Below, one piece after another: positions 1 to 6,808 of a DNA stretch of 9,329 nucleotides; within the stretch, counting starts at the first letter, position 1, and every line of letters starts with the position of its first letter. The DNA is taken from contig JAMCZP010000332.1 in the NCBI GenBank assembly GCA_023485185.1, positions 1 to 9,329 on the forward strand, in the 5' to 3' direction. This stretch comes from Gammaproteobacteria bacterium. Lineage in GTDB: Bacteria; Pseudomonadota; Gammaproteobacteria; Pseudomonadales; Halomonadaceae. The notes under the pieces were generated by a model, which ran no database searches, had not been told where the DNA came from, and saw only the letters and a program-made list of their open reading frames with translations. Position numbers and translations under genes: made by a program.

Positions 1-676
1 TGAAAAAATCGTTGGCAGGCGTGTGCTCAAGCAATTCGCCGTTATGCATAAACAGCACGTCATCGGCTAACCGCCGCGCCTGATGTAAGTCGTGAGTGGT
101 CATGACGATGCGTGTTCCGCTGTGATGGAATTCAAGCACTGCATCTTCAACGGCTTTGATGGCAGCCGGGTCCAGCGCGGAGGTAGGTTCGTCTAAAAAC
201 AGCACCTGGGGATTAAGCAACCAGGCACGCGCTAGGGCTAACCGTTGTTGCTCGCCGCCGGAAAGCACTCGTGCGGGGCGTTTAGCTAAATGAGCCAAAC
301 CAAACTTCTCAAGCGCACTCATGGCCTGGGTCTTTCGGGATAATGTTTTACGCTCTGGTCGCGGCGTTTTATTGACCGCTAACACATAAGTGAGGTTATC
401 TAGCGCTGAACGGCGTAGCAGTACTGGGCGTTGAAAGACCATCGCTTGCGCGGGTCGCGCGCCTTGCCATCGGACTGTGCCGCTAGTAGGTGTTAATAAT
501 CCATGAGCCAAACGCATTAGCAGACTTTTGCCTGCACCGTTAGGCCCCATAATGAGCGTTCGCTGGCAGCCTGCCAAGCGCAGCGAAGTTGGCTTTAGCA
601 ATGTCTGGCCGCGGTGAATAAAGCCCATGCTATCGATTTCAAGGGGTGCCACTGTGGGCGTTTGATGTGCATTCAT
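1..676 (-). CDS. tupC: Tungstate-type ABC transporter ATP-binding protein TupC (3' end outside window)
   Basis: Cytoplasmic ATPase subunit that powers oxyanion (tungstate, possibly molybdate) import together with the adjacent permease. The minus-strand reading frame is open from an ATG at 676 to the window edge, about 225 residues. It has all the ABC hallmarks: Walker A GPNGAGKS (residues 44-51), Q-loop Gln82 in MVFQRPVLL, signature LSGGEQQR (138-145), Walker B VLFLDEP (158-164), D-loop SALDP and switch His195 in TTHD. The start overlaps the tupB stop as ATGA, and a GAGG sits 8 nt upstream inside the tupB tail, so translation is coupled to the permease. The family is usually about 210-260 residues, so little should be missing. 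Tungstate rather than molybdate is inferred mainly from the TupB-like partner; specificity normally comes from TupA, which is not in the window. Confidence 0.85.
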   Translation of the reverse strand, partial: MNAHQTPTVAPLEIDSMGFIHRGQTLLKPTSLRLAGCQRTLIMGPNGAGKSLLMRLAHGLLTPTSGTVRWQGARPAQAMVFQRPVLLRRSALDNLTYVLAVNKTPRPERKTLSRKTQAMSALEKFGLAHLAKRPARVLSGGEQQRLALARAWLLNPQVLFLDEPTSALDPAAIKAVEDAVLEFHHSGTRIVMTTHDLHQARRLADDVLFMHNGELLEHTPANDFF

Positions 677-1377
677 CCCAGCCGCCTCTGTGCCGTTTCA
701 CCGATCATATGCGCAATGGCATTAATCATGGTGACCAAAGCAAGCAGAATAATCCCTAAACCGAGCGCCATTGGCAGGTTACCTTTGCTTGTTTCAAGCA
801 CAATGCTGGTAGTCATCACACGCGTTACACCATCGATATTGCCGCCTACAATCATTACCGCACCCACTTCCGCACTGGCCCGGCCAAAGCCAGCCAAAAT
901 GACGGTTAATAATGCAAAGCGTGCATCCCAGAGTAGTGTTGGGATCATGCGTCGGCGCGACAGGCCCAAAGAGTTCAGCTGTTCGGCATACTCGCCGTGA
1001 AGAGCTTCAATCTGTTGGCGGGTAAGGGCGGCAATAATCGGCAGTACCAAAATCACTTGAGCAATCACCATTGCGGAGGGGGTAAACAGCAATCCCCATT
1101 CGCCTAACGGTCCCGCGCGCGAAAGCAGTAAGTAGACGCATAGTCCGGCAACGACCGGCGGTAAACCCATCAGGGCATTAAGCGCAACAATGACCGCATT
1201 GCGGCCGGGAAAATGCCAAAGGGCGAGAGCAGCGCCTAAGGGCAGTGCTAGTAGGCAGGCAATCAATACCGCCATTAGCGATACCTGAAGCGATAGCATC
1301 ACAATTGAGATTAGTGCACTGTCCATGCTCAGGATCAAGGAAAGGGCGGTGCTAAAGGCATTGTCATTAATCGGCAT
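673..1377 (-). CDS. tupB: Tungstate-type ABC transporter permease TupB
   Basis: Inner-membrane permease of 234 residues for tungstate-type oxyanion uptake. Hydrophobic segments lie at roughly residues 24-52, 63-86, 101-120, 154-178 and 202-226, matching the BPD_transp_1 fold. The cytoplasmic coupling loop that contacts the ATPase is visible as EQLNSLGLSRRRMIP (132-146). The stretch around 170-199, with EVGAVMIVGGNI and later TTSIVLETSKGN, is characteristic of TupB as opposed to ModB or CysT permeases. The length fits the family. No clear Shine-Dalgarno lies before the ATG at 1377; an internal ATG at residue 18 is possible but would trim the first membrane helix. It forms an operon with tupC (4-nt overlap) and is divergent from the HTH/PBP-like regulator, which probably controls it. 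Confidence 0.83.
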   Translation of the reverse strand: MPINDNAFSTALSLILSMDSALISIVMLSLQVSLMAVLIACLLALPLGAALALWHFPGRNAVIVALNALMGLPPVVAGLCVYLLLSRAGPLGEWGLLFTPSAMVIAQVILVLPIIAALTRQQIEALHGEYAEQLNSLGLSRRRMIPTLLWDARFALLTVILAGFGRASAEVGAVMIVGGNIDGVTRVMTTSIVLETSKGNLPMALGLGIILLALVTMINAIAHMIGETAQRRLG

Positions 1378-1434
1378 TAAGCGGCTACATCATTATTATG
1401 TTGAGTTTGGCATGATGTACTGGAATCTAGTCGA

Positions 1435-1472
1435 TTGCACTTGCAGCTGAAATATATGCAGTCATATGCAGT
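1435..1472. promoter_or_regulatory. Putative operator in the tupBC/regulator divergent spacer
   Basis: The 141-bp gap between the divergent starts holds four TGCA-type motifs: TTGCAC at 1435, TTGCAG at 1441, and two exact copies of ATATGCAGT at 1454-1462 and 1464-1472. The two 9-bp copies are spaced exactly 10 bp apart, about one helical turn, as expected for a protein binding the same DNA face in tandem. The natural ligand is the divergently encoded HTH regulator. The site starts about 47 bp before the regulator ATG and about 58 bp from the tupB start. TTGCAG (1441) with TATGCA (1465) could double as a weak promoter for the regulator. Repeats are seen directly; the operator role is inferred. 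Confidence 0.4.
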
Positions 1473-1518
1473 AAAATTGGTTGAGCATCTATGTGTACAG
1501 TTAACCTAGGACAACATC

Positions 1519-2409
1519 ATGGTCACCAGAACACATGCTTATTTAACCACTGCAGAAGTTGCTGCTTACCTGCGCCTTAAAGAGCGCAAAGTGTATGATT
1601 TGGTCAGCCAAGGCCAGATCCCGTGTAGCCGGGTAACCGGAAAGCTGTTGTTTCCTCTCCAGCAAATTGATTTATGGGTGCTGAGTCACTTGGAAGGTGA
1701 TCAAGTCCAGCGTTTATCGGTGCCTTTGGTGGTCGCGGGCAGCCAAGACCCGCTGTTAGAGTGGGCCATTAGGGAGAGCGGCTCTGATTTGGCTACGCTC
1801 TGCCAAGGCAGTGGTGATGGTGTTAGACGTTTACTCGATGGCAAAGCAATGTTAGCAGGCATTCACCTGCTAGATGCCGCTACTCAGCGTTATAATGAAC
1901 CCAGCGTGTTAGGATTAAGCGGTATGCGTGATCTCCTTATAGTGCGTTGGGCCAAGCGCCGCCAAGGCCTATTGGTTCGTGCTGATAACCCATTGAAAAT
2001 TAATGCGCTCAAAGATTTGCAAAAATCCAATGTGCGTGTAGCTCACCGTCAGCCGGATGCAGGGGCTGCAAAACTACTTAAGTATTTGCTACAACAAGCC
2101 GGAATTGATAGCTCGGCAATAGATTGGACATCTCATCCCTCGCTCAGTGAAGACGATTTAGCGCTTAGTATTTGCCAAGGTGAGGCCGATGTTGGAGTAG
2201 GTGTAGAAGCCGCTGCCCATAGACAGCAGTTGGGGTTTATTCCTTTATGCGAAGAGCCATTTGATTTAATCATGCAGCGGCGCAGCTACTTCGAGCCTGC
2301 TGTCCAGCGGCTATTCGCATTCACTCATCAGGCGCGTTTTATACATCGAGCAGAAGCATTGGGTGGTTATGATATTAGCGAGCTAGGTAAGGTTATCTAT
2401 AATGCCTAG
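1519..2409 (+). CDS. HTH/PBP-like transcriptional regulator, probable oxyanion-responsive regulator of tupBC
   Basis: One-component regulator of 296 residues. Residues about 8-55 (YLTTAEVAAYLRLKERKVYDL... then GKLLFPLQQIDLWV) form an excisionase/MerR-type winged HTH (HTH_17). Residues about 66-290 resemble the PBP-like domain (PF12727 type), a cytoplasmic relative of periplasmic oxyanion-binding proteins; visible elements include VVAGSQDPLLEWA, GSGDGVRRLLDGKAMLAGIHLLD and a late GEADVGVGVEAAA segment. No signal peptide or membrane helix is seen, so it acts in the cytoplasm. The start is supported by AGGA at 1508-1511, 7 nt upstream. Its divergence from tupBC suggests it senses intracellular tungstate or molybdate and controls uptake. 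The domain architecture is well supported; ligand and direction of control (repressor or activator) are inference. It is not a phage excisionase: it is far longer and the surroundings are not phage. Confidence 0.8.
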   Translation: MVTRTHAYLTTAEVAAYLRLKERKVYDLVSQGQIPCSRVTGKLLFPLQQIDLWVLSHLEGDQVQRLSVPLVVAGSQDPLLEWAIRESGSDLATLCQGSGDGVRRLLDGKAMLAGIHLLDAATQRYNEPSVLGLSGMRDLLIVRWAKRRQGLLVRADNPLKINALKDLQKSNVRVAHRQPDAGAAKLLKYLLQQAGIDSSAIDWTSHPSLSEDDLALSICQGEADVGVGVEAAAHRQQLGFIPLCEEPFDLIMQRRSYFEPAVQRLFAFTHQARFIHRAEALGGYDISELGKVIYNA

Positions 2410-2420
2410 GTGCTTATAGT

Positions 2421-2434
2421 CGGTTGGATAACCG
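2421..2434 (+). other. Small hairpin downstream of the HTH/PBP-like regulator
   Basis: A perfect 5-bp stem, CGGTT with AACCG, encloses the 4-nt loop GGAT just after the regulator stop. No T-run follows, so it is a poor intrinsic terminator by itself. The remaining spacer up to 2522 has a TTGACG (2454-2459) that could be a -35 for the next gene, but no convincing -10 at 16-18 bp. Confidence 0.2.
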
Positions 2435-2513
2435 CATTCGTTAGCAGGATAGCTTGACGCTGTTGCTGTATGCGCCACACTAGTGGGGTGTTGTGTAAGC
2501 CTATCATCACGAA

Positions 2514-2519
2514 AAGGAG
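2514..2519 (+). promoter_or_regulatory. Ribosome binding site deciding the PfpI-family start
   Basis: AAGGAG is an excellent Shine-Dalgarno. Two ATG codons follow in tandem. The first (2523) is only 3 nt away, the second (2526) 6 nt, so the second is better placed for initiation. The protein would then begin MKQALNGKRVAIL. Confidence 0.7.
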
Positions 2520-2525
2520 AGCATG

Positions 2526-3089
2526 ATGAAACAAGCACTAAACGGAAAACGAGTGGCAATTTTAGCGGCCGATGGTTTTGAAGAGTCTGAGCTTAGTGTG
2601 CCGCGGGCTGCCCTGCAAAAAGAAGGTGTTGATGTTCACGTAGTGACACCTGATGGAAAGGGGATTCGGGCGTGGGCTGAAACGGAGTGGGGTGATACCT
2701 ACGAGGCCGATAAAGCCCTTGCCGATGCCAATGAATCTGCCTACCACGCGCTGGTGCTACCCGGCGGCTTGTTCAACCCTGATGAATTGCGCACTAATGA
2801 AGAGGCCTTAAGCTTCGTTAAAGCGTTTTTTAGGGCGGGCAAGCCTGTCGCGGCTATTTGCCATGCGCCATGGATTTTAATCAATGCAGATGTGGTTGAA
2901 GGGCGTCGTATGACCTCTGTGGCAAGCGTTGAGCAAGACCTTCGCAATGCCGGTGCTGAGTGGGTAGACGAGCCGGTCGTTGTCGATAATGGCCTTGTTA
3001 CCAGCCGTACACCGAAAGACTTGGATGCTTTTAACGCCAAGTTACTTGAAGAACTTCAGGAAGGGCGTCACTCCGGGCAGCACGCTTGA
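2526..3089 (+). CDS. DJ-1/PfpI family protein (type 1 glutamine amidotransferase fold; YhbO/YraA-like)
   Basis: Single-domain cytoplasmic protein of 187 residues (188 if the first ATG at 2523 is used). Numbering from 2523, GKRVAILAADGFEESEL (8-24) carries the conserved acidic Glu20. LVLPGGLFNPDELR (78-90) is the next conserved loop. AAICHAPW (110-117) holds the nucleophile elbow, Cys113 followed by His114. The C-terminal VVDNGLVTSRTPKDLDAF (154-170) is typical of the PfpI/YhbO subgroup. Relatives have been reported as intracellular proteases, stress chaperones or methylglyoxal/protein deglycases; the biochemical role is disputed and cannot be settled from sequence. The stop overlaps the next ATG by one base (TGATG), so it is translationally coupled to the APP1-type gene. 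It has a strong Shine-Dalgarno and probably its own promoter in the upstream spacer. Confidence 0.88.
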   Translation: MKQALNGKRVAILAADGFEESELSVPRAALQKEGVDVHVVTPDGKGIRAWAETEWGDTYEADKALADANESAYHALVLPGGLFNPDELRTNEEALSFVKAFFRAGKPVAAICHAPWILINADVVEGRRMTSVASVEQDLRNAGAEWVDEPVVVDNGLVTSRTPKDLDAFNAKLLEELQEGRHSGQHA

Positions 3090-4207
3090 TGAGTCTATTG
3101 CGTGAGTGGGCAAGTTTTGTCAAAAGGCTTGTCCATGTTATTGCCAAGCCGATTAAAGGTGACAGTAGCCGTGGAGGGATGGTCGTCCATCCCTACCGCG
3201 GCTATGGCTCCCAACGAGAAGTTTTCGTTATGGGGCGCGTTTTTCGTCAGGCCGCATTGGGCCGTGCCATCCCTCGCCACGGCATGCTAAGAGATAGCGC
3301 AGATGTGACACGGCGTATTTTCCGTCGAGGGTTGGGCAACGCTCAGGTAGAAATTCATCTTGGCGAAAACCAGCTGTGCGTGGGCACAGATCGCGATGGC
3401 TACTTCGATGTGCATCTGCCGATTAGCCACACGCTGCCCATTGATGTCTCCTGGCACCGTGCTGATATCATGGTGCATTGCCAAGGCCAAACCCCGGTGC
3501 GCACCCATGTAGAAGTTTACGTGCCACCGCCTGAGGCTGATTTACTGGTCATTAGTGATATTGATGACACGGTAATGTTTACCGGCGTAGCGGAAAAGCT
3601 CAAAATGCTTTACCGCTTGTTTGTCAAAAAGCCCCATCGCCGCACTGCCTTTCCCGGTGTAGCGTCGCTTTATCAAGCACTTCATCGTGGCGTTAGTGAG
3701 CGTGCCGAACGGCCCATCCTATATGTGTCACGGGCGCCGTGGGCCATATACGAAATGCTTGAAACCTTTTTTCAAATCAACCGCATCCCTGTCGGACCTA
3801 TCCTGTTTTTACGCGAGTGGGGAATTTCGTGGCGTCGTCCCTGGCCGCGCAAGGCAGAAGAGCACAAGCGTGAATTAATAGACCGCATGCTGACTCTTTA
3901 TGATGATTTGCCGTGTATTTTGATTGGTGATAGCGGTCAACACGATCCAGAAGTGTATATCGAGATCGTAAAAGCTTATCCAGACCGTATTAAAGCCATC
4001 TATATCCGCCGTGTCGATAAAGACCCTAAGCGTGAGCAGGCCATTCAGCGCTTACGTGATGAGTTAGTGGGCACCCCGTGCGACTTGGTGCTCGCTGCTG
4101 ATAGCGTATTAATTGCCGAGCATGCCTATTCACAGGGCGATATTTCTGCGCAGGGATTAGAGGCAGTAAAGCGAGATGTAGAAGAGCAGCGTAACGACCC
4201 TGCATAA
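3089..4207 (+). CDS. APP1-type (DUF2183) phosphatidate phosphatase-like protein
   Basis: Predicted HAD-like Mg-dependent phosphatase of 372 residues. The C-terminal half matches the APP1 catalytic domain: motif I SDIDDTVMFTG (156-166, nucleophile Asp157 and general acid/base Asp159), motif II LYVSRAPW with Ser214, a basic region with Lys255 and Lys260, and motif IV ILIGDSGQHDPEVY (277-290) with Asp281 and Asp286. The N-terminal half (about 40-150) is a beta-rich region common to bacterial members of unknown role. No signal peptide or membrane helix is obvious. Yeast App1 dephosphorylates phosphatidate and diacylglycerol pyrophosphate; for bacterial members the substrate is not established, so lipid phosphate is an inference. 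The ATG at 3089 shares a base with the upstream PfpI-family stop; a TTG at 3086 directly before it is in frame but much less likely. Translation appears coupled, as no Shine-Dalgarno is close. Confidence 0.85.
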   Translation: MSLLREWASFVKRLVHVIAKPIKGDSSRGGMVVHPYRGYGSQREVFVMGRVFRQAALGRAIPRHGMLRDSADVTRRIFRRGLGNAQVEIHLGENQLCVGTDRDGYFDVHLPISHTLPIDVSWHRADIMVHCQGQTPVRTHVEVYVPPPEADLLVISDIDDTVMFTGVAEKLKMLYRLFVKKPHRRTAFPGVASLYQALHRGVSERAERPILYVSRAPWAIYEMLETFFQINRIPVGPILFLREWGISWRRPWPRKAEEHKRELIDRMLTLYDDLPCILIGDSGQHDPEVYIEIVKAYPDRIKAIYIRRVDKDPKREQAIQRLRDELVGTPCDLVLAADSVLIAEHAYSQGDISAQGLEAVKRDVEEQRNDPA

Positions 4208-4323
4208 TGCGAATGCTTTAGCCGAGCTGACCGTCATGGTAAAAATACACCTTGCGCCGTGTTCGCATAGAGACTTTTTTGCGGTCATAAATCGTAGCGG
4301 CGATTTTACTCATAGGTGTTGCC

Positions 4324-4998
4324 ATGGTTGTTCTGCTGGTCGTCTTAGCGCTGGCCGTTTTTGTATTGCCTAATATGTGGGCCAAATGGGTGCTTAAACG
4401 CCATACCCGTGGGCGTGATGATTACCCCGGTACAGGTGCAGAACTCGCTGATCATCTGCTGCGCCGCTTGGGTGTAGAAGGAGTGACCGTCGAGCGTACC
4501 GAGTACGGTGATCATTACGACCCTGAGACCCGGTGTGTGCGTCTTTCGGCGGATAACTATGATGGGCGTTCGCTGACCGCCGTGACGGTGGCTGCCCATG
4601 AAGTTGGGCATGCTATTCAGCACCATGAAGGCTATACGCCGCTTTTGGCACGCAGTCGCTTGGTGGGGGTTGCGCAAAAAGCCGAAAAATTGGGCGCCAT
4701 TTTGATGATGGCAGCCCCTTTTCTGTTCCTATTAACACGCTTACCCGGTGGCCTGGCGATCGTCATTGTCATGGCGGTGATCAGCTTTGGCACGGCCGCC
4801 CTGGTGCATCTAGTGACGCTACCGGTAGAGTTCGATGCCAGCTTTAACCGAGCTCTGCCAATATTAAAAGAGTATGTGCCACCCGGCGATATGGCAGGTG
4901 CCCGCCATGTACTCACCGCTTGCGCCTTTACCTACGTAGCTGCCTCGCTCGCCAGCGTCATGAATCTGGGCCGCTGGCTAGTGATTTTGAGAAGGTGA
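4324..4998 (+). CDS. YugP-type membrane zinc metallopeptidase
   Basis: Integral membrane protein of 224 residues from the Zn_peptidase_2 (YugP/DUF) family. The zinc site is visible as AAHEVGHAIQHHEGY (91-104): His92, Glu93 and His96 make the HExxH motif. A likely third ligand is Glu169 in LPVEFDAS. Hydrophobic segments lie at about 2-19, 122-138, 142-166 and 196-222. TRGRDDYPGTGAELADHLL (28-46) and RLSADNYDGRSLTAVTVA (73-90) are typical family stretches. The length matches the family (about 220-230). AGGTG at 4314-4318 lies 5 nt before the ATG. It sits 116 bp after the APP1-type gene, so the link to that operon is uncertain. Its substrate is unknown; a membrane-protein or quality-control role is only a guess. 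Its stop lies 7 bp from the convergent cmoB stop with no room for a terminator between. Confidence 0.88.
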   Translation: MVVLLVVLALAVFVLPNMWAKWVLKRHTRGRDDYPGTGAELADHLLRRLGVEGVTVERTEYGDHYDPETRCVRLSADNYDGRSLTAVTVAAHEVGHAIQHHEGYTPLLARSRLVGVAQKAEKLGAILMMAAPFLFLLTRLPGGLAIVIVMAVISFGTAALVHLVTLPVEFDASFNRALPILKEYVPPGDMAGARHVLTACAFTYVAASLASVMNLGRWLVILRR

Positions 4999-5005
4999 GC
5001 GGTGC

Positions 5006-6013
5006 TTACTCCGGCTTATTGGCAATAATCACCGCCCGGCGCGGCGCGGGGTAGCCTTCAATGGTGCGGGTGCGGTCGTTAGGGTCAAGGAAATCTGCTA
5101 GTGACTGAAAGGTCATCCACTCAGTGGAGCGCTGCTCTTCAAGCGTGGTAACCGCCTCATCGACAACGCGTACGTTGATAAAACCACAGCGTTCCAGCCA
5201 GTGACACAGCGCTTTAGAAGAGGGTAGGAAGTAGACATTAGGCATGGCGGCATAGCGTTCGCCGGGTACAAATACCGTCTGCTCATTACCTTCCACCACC
5301 AGCGTTTCTAGCACCAGTTCGCCGCCTGGCGCCAAGGCGGCTCGTAGCTGCTGGAGATGCTCAAGCGGCGCAGGGCGGTGATAAAGCACGCCCATGGAAA
5401 AGACCGTATCGAAGAACCCCAGGTTCGCTGGCACATCTTCTATGCCCACCGGCAAAAACTGCGTTCTGCCACCATCAGCATCACCAACGAAGTGGCGCAC
5501 TGCCTGAAACTGCCAATAGAAGCGCGGCGAAGGGTCGATCACCAGAACAAAAGCAGCACCTGCTCCCGTCATACGCCAAGCGTGATAGCCACTGCCGCCA
5601 CCTACATCGAGTACCTTACGGTACTTCAGCGGCGCTAAATGCGGCGCCACTCTTTGCCATTTCCAGTCTGAGCGCCACTCGGTGTCAATATGAATACCAC
5701 CTAGCTGAAAAGGGCCTTTACGCCACGGGGAGAGTTTTTTTAACAGGTTAAAGCACTGGCGCTGCTGACTATCACTAAGATTGAGGTCAACGCTAACGGT
5801 ATCGCTGTTTAAGTCTACGCGCCGCTCGGTGGGCAGCGCGGGCAGCTTTGCCACGGCTTTTTCCCAAGCGGATAGGTCGCCATGACGGTTACGGTCAAGC
5901 CCATAGGCCAACTGTTCGGGCAGCTTGGCGAGCCAGGGTGTTAGCGATTTATCGAGGGTAGCTTGGTCTAAAAAAGCTTGATATAGGGCACGGTGATCAT
6001 CGGGTAACAACAC
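5006..6013 (-). CDS. cmoB: tRNA U34 carboxymethyltransferase CmoB
   Basis: Transfers the carboxymethyl group from carboxy-S-adenosylmethionine to 5-hydroxyuridine at position 34 of tRNAs, giving cmo5U, which broadens wobble reading. It is 335 residues from the GTG start, close to E. coli CmoB (323). Conserved elements: SPWRKGPFQLGGIHIDTEW (95-113), whose Lys99 sits in the family's Cx-SAM-contacting stretch, the SAM-type loop VLDVGGGSGYHAWRM (134-148; E. coli has Cys where this has Gly139), FSMGVLYHRPAPLEHL (205-220), PNVYFLPS and the C-terminal EGYPAPRRAV. A longer frame reaches a TTG at 6046 overlapping cmoA. The perfect AAGGAGG at 6026-6020, 6 nt before GTG 6013, strongly favours the shorter start, one base after the cmoA stop. 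Operon with cmoA. Confidence 0.93.
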   Translation of the reverse strand: MLLPDDHRALYQAFLDQATLDKSLTPWLAKLPEQLAYGLDRNRHGDLSAWEKAVAKLPALPTERRVDLNSDTVSVDLNLSDSQQRQCFNLLKKLSPWRKGPFQLGGIHIDTEWRSDWKWQRVAPHLAPLKYRKVLDVGGGSGYHAWRMTGAGAAFVLVIDPSPRFYWQFQAVRHFVGDADGGRTQFLPVGIEDVPANLGFFDTVFSMGVLYHRPAPLEHLQQLRAALAPGGELVLETLVVEGNEQTVFVPGERYAAMPNVYFLPSSKALCHWLERCGFINVRVVDEAVTTLEEQRSTEWMTFQSLADFLDPNDRTRTIEGYPAPRRAVIIANKPE

Positions 6014-6014
6014 C

Positions 6015-6758
6015 TCACCCCTCCTTGAAAGCAATAAGTGAGGCAAAATTCAAATACTGAAACCAGGTCACTGAGCGGGGAAAGCCCGCCTGCGTTAAGC
6101 GGCCATGCAGCGCATCAAGCGTGTCAGGAACCAATACGTTTTCCAGGGCGGTACGTTTCTGGCTAATTTCTAAATCGCTATAGCCATTGGCGCGCTTGAA
6201 ATCGTGGTAGCGCTCAACCCGCCAGGCGTTATCGCGCTCATCGGAATCGACGGTTTTCTCTGAGAGAATCAGTACACCGCCGGGCTCAAGGGCTGCATAA
6301 AGCCGGGCTAAAAGCGCATCGCGGTCTGCCGCGGGCAGAAACTGCAGTGTAAAGTTGAGAATGATCATGCCGGAAGGCGCATACTCCAGGGTACGGATAT
6401 CGGCTTCTTCCACCTGCATCGCGTAGGCTGGGCATTCATCAGCAAAGGTTTGCCGCGCCTGGGTTACCATAGCGGGAGAGAGATCAACGCCGGTATAGCG
6501 AAAAGCATCAGGTCCCAATGTGCCGGCCAAGGCAAGACCTGATGCGCCAAGCGAGCACCCTAAGTCATACACGTGAGCACCGTGGCGCAAATGGCGCTGG
6601 GCTATCAGGCTCAGCATGCCTAGAATTTGCCCATAGCCGGGCACTGATCGACGGATCATATCAGGAAAGCATGCGACCACCTTTTCATCGAATGAGAACC
6701 TTGCCACTCGGTCAAGGGGTGTCGAAAAGATAGCGTCACGGTAAGATGCATCACTCAT
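6015..6758 (-). CDS. cmoA: Carboxy-S-adenosylmethionine synthase CmoA
   Basis: Converts SAM and prephenate to carboxy-SAM (Cx-SAM), the carboxymethyl donor used by CmoB in cmo5U34 tRNA modification. It is 247 residues, the same length as E. coli CmoA. Visible family features: FDEKVVACFPDMIRRSVPGYGQILGML (23-49), SAM-binding loop VYDLGCSLGASGLAL (63-77), acidic VDLSPAMV (91-98), VEEADIRTL (116-124), NFTLQFLPAADRDALL (135-150), and HDFKRANGYSDLEISQKRTALENVL (185-209), which includes Arg202 in the region contacting the carboxylate of Cx-SAM. The ATG at 6758 has no obvious Shine-Dalgarno. An AT-rich TATTAATAAT just upstream (6780-6771, minus strand) could be part of a promoter. Divergent from pgi across a 134-bp spacer, first gene of cmoA-cmoB. 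Confidence 0.95.
   Translation of the reverse strand: MSDASYRDAIFSTPLDRVARFSFDEKVVACFPDMIRRSVPGYGQILGMLSLIAQRHLRHGAHVYDLGCSLGASGLALAGTLGPDAFRYTGVDLSPAMVTQARQTFADECPAYAMQVEEADIRTLEYAPSGMIILNFTLQFLPAADRDALLARLYAALEPGGVLILSEKTVDSDERDNAWRVERYHDFKRANGYSDLEISQKRTALENVLVPDTLDALHGRLTQAGFPRSVTWFQYLNFASLIAFKEG
6020..6026 (-). promoter_or_regulatory. cmoB ribosome binding site embedded in the cmoA 3' end
   Basis: On the minus strand AAGGAGG is formed by the last sense codons of cmoA (AAG GAG GGG, Lys-Glu-Gly) immediately before its TGA (6017-6015). The cmoB GTG follows 6 nt later at 6013. This arrangement sets the cmoB start and implies coupled translation of the two enzymes in equal supply. Confidence 0.75.
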
Positions 6759-6808
6759 GGTCAGACCAGAATTATTAATAAGGCTGCATAGTTTACGCGT
6801 CCTATCTA

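Noticed and set aside
614..1000. Plus-strand 128-residue frame across tupC/tupB
   Set aside because: It lies opposite the well-conserved tupB, has no recognisable domain or ribosome binding site, and is a by-product of the real gene.
1519..1690. Phage excisionase
   Set aside because: The excisionase-type HTH is only the N-terminal part of a 296-residue regulator, and no integrase or other phage gene is nearby.
1505..2410. CCTAGG hexamers flanking the HTH/PBP-like regulator (1505-1510 and 2405-2410) as insertion marks
   Set aside because: Six bases are too short to mean target-site duplication; the second includes the gene's own stop codon, and no transposase or terminal repeat is seen.
2741..3040. 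Minus-strand 99-residue frame inside the PfpI-family gene
   Set aside because: Opposite a clearly conserved enzyme, with low-complexity Ser/Thr/Ala content and no support of its own.
3086..3088. TTG start for the APP1-type gene
   Set aside because: An ATG follows immediately and overlaps the upstream stop as TGATG, the usual coupled arrangement.
4261..4323. Promoter before the zinc metallopeptidase
   Set aside because: TTCGCA and CATAAA are present at about 18 bp, but both are poor matches, so no promoter is claimed.
6014..6046. Longer cmoB start at TTG 6046 with 32-bp overlap of cmoA
   Set aside because: It is a TTG with no ribosome binding site, its extra residues are antisense-free by-products of the cmoA frame, and a perfect Shine-Dalgarno supports GTG 6013.
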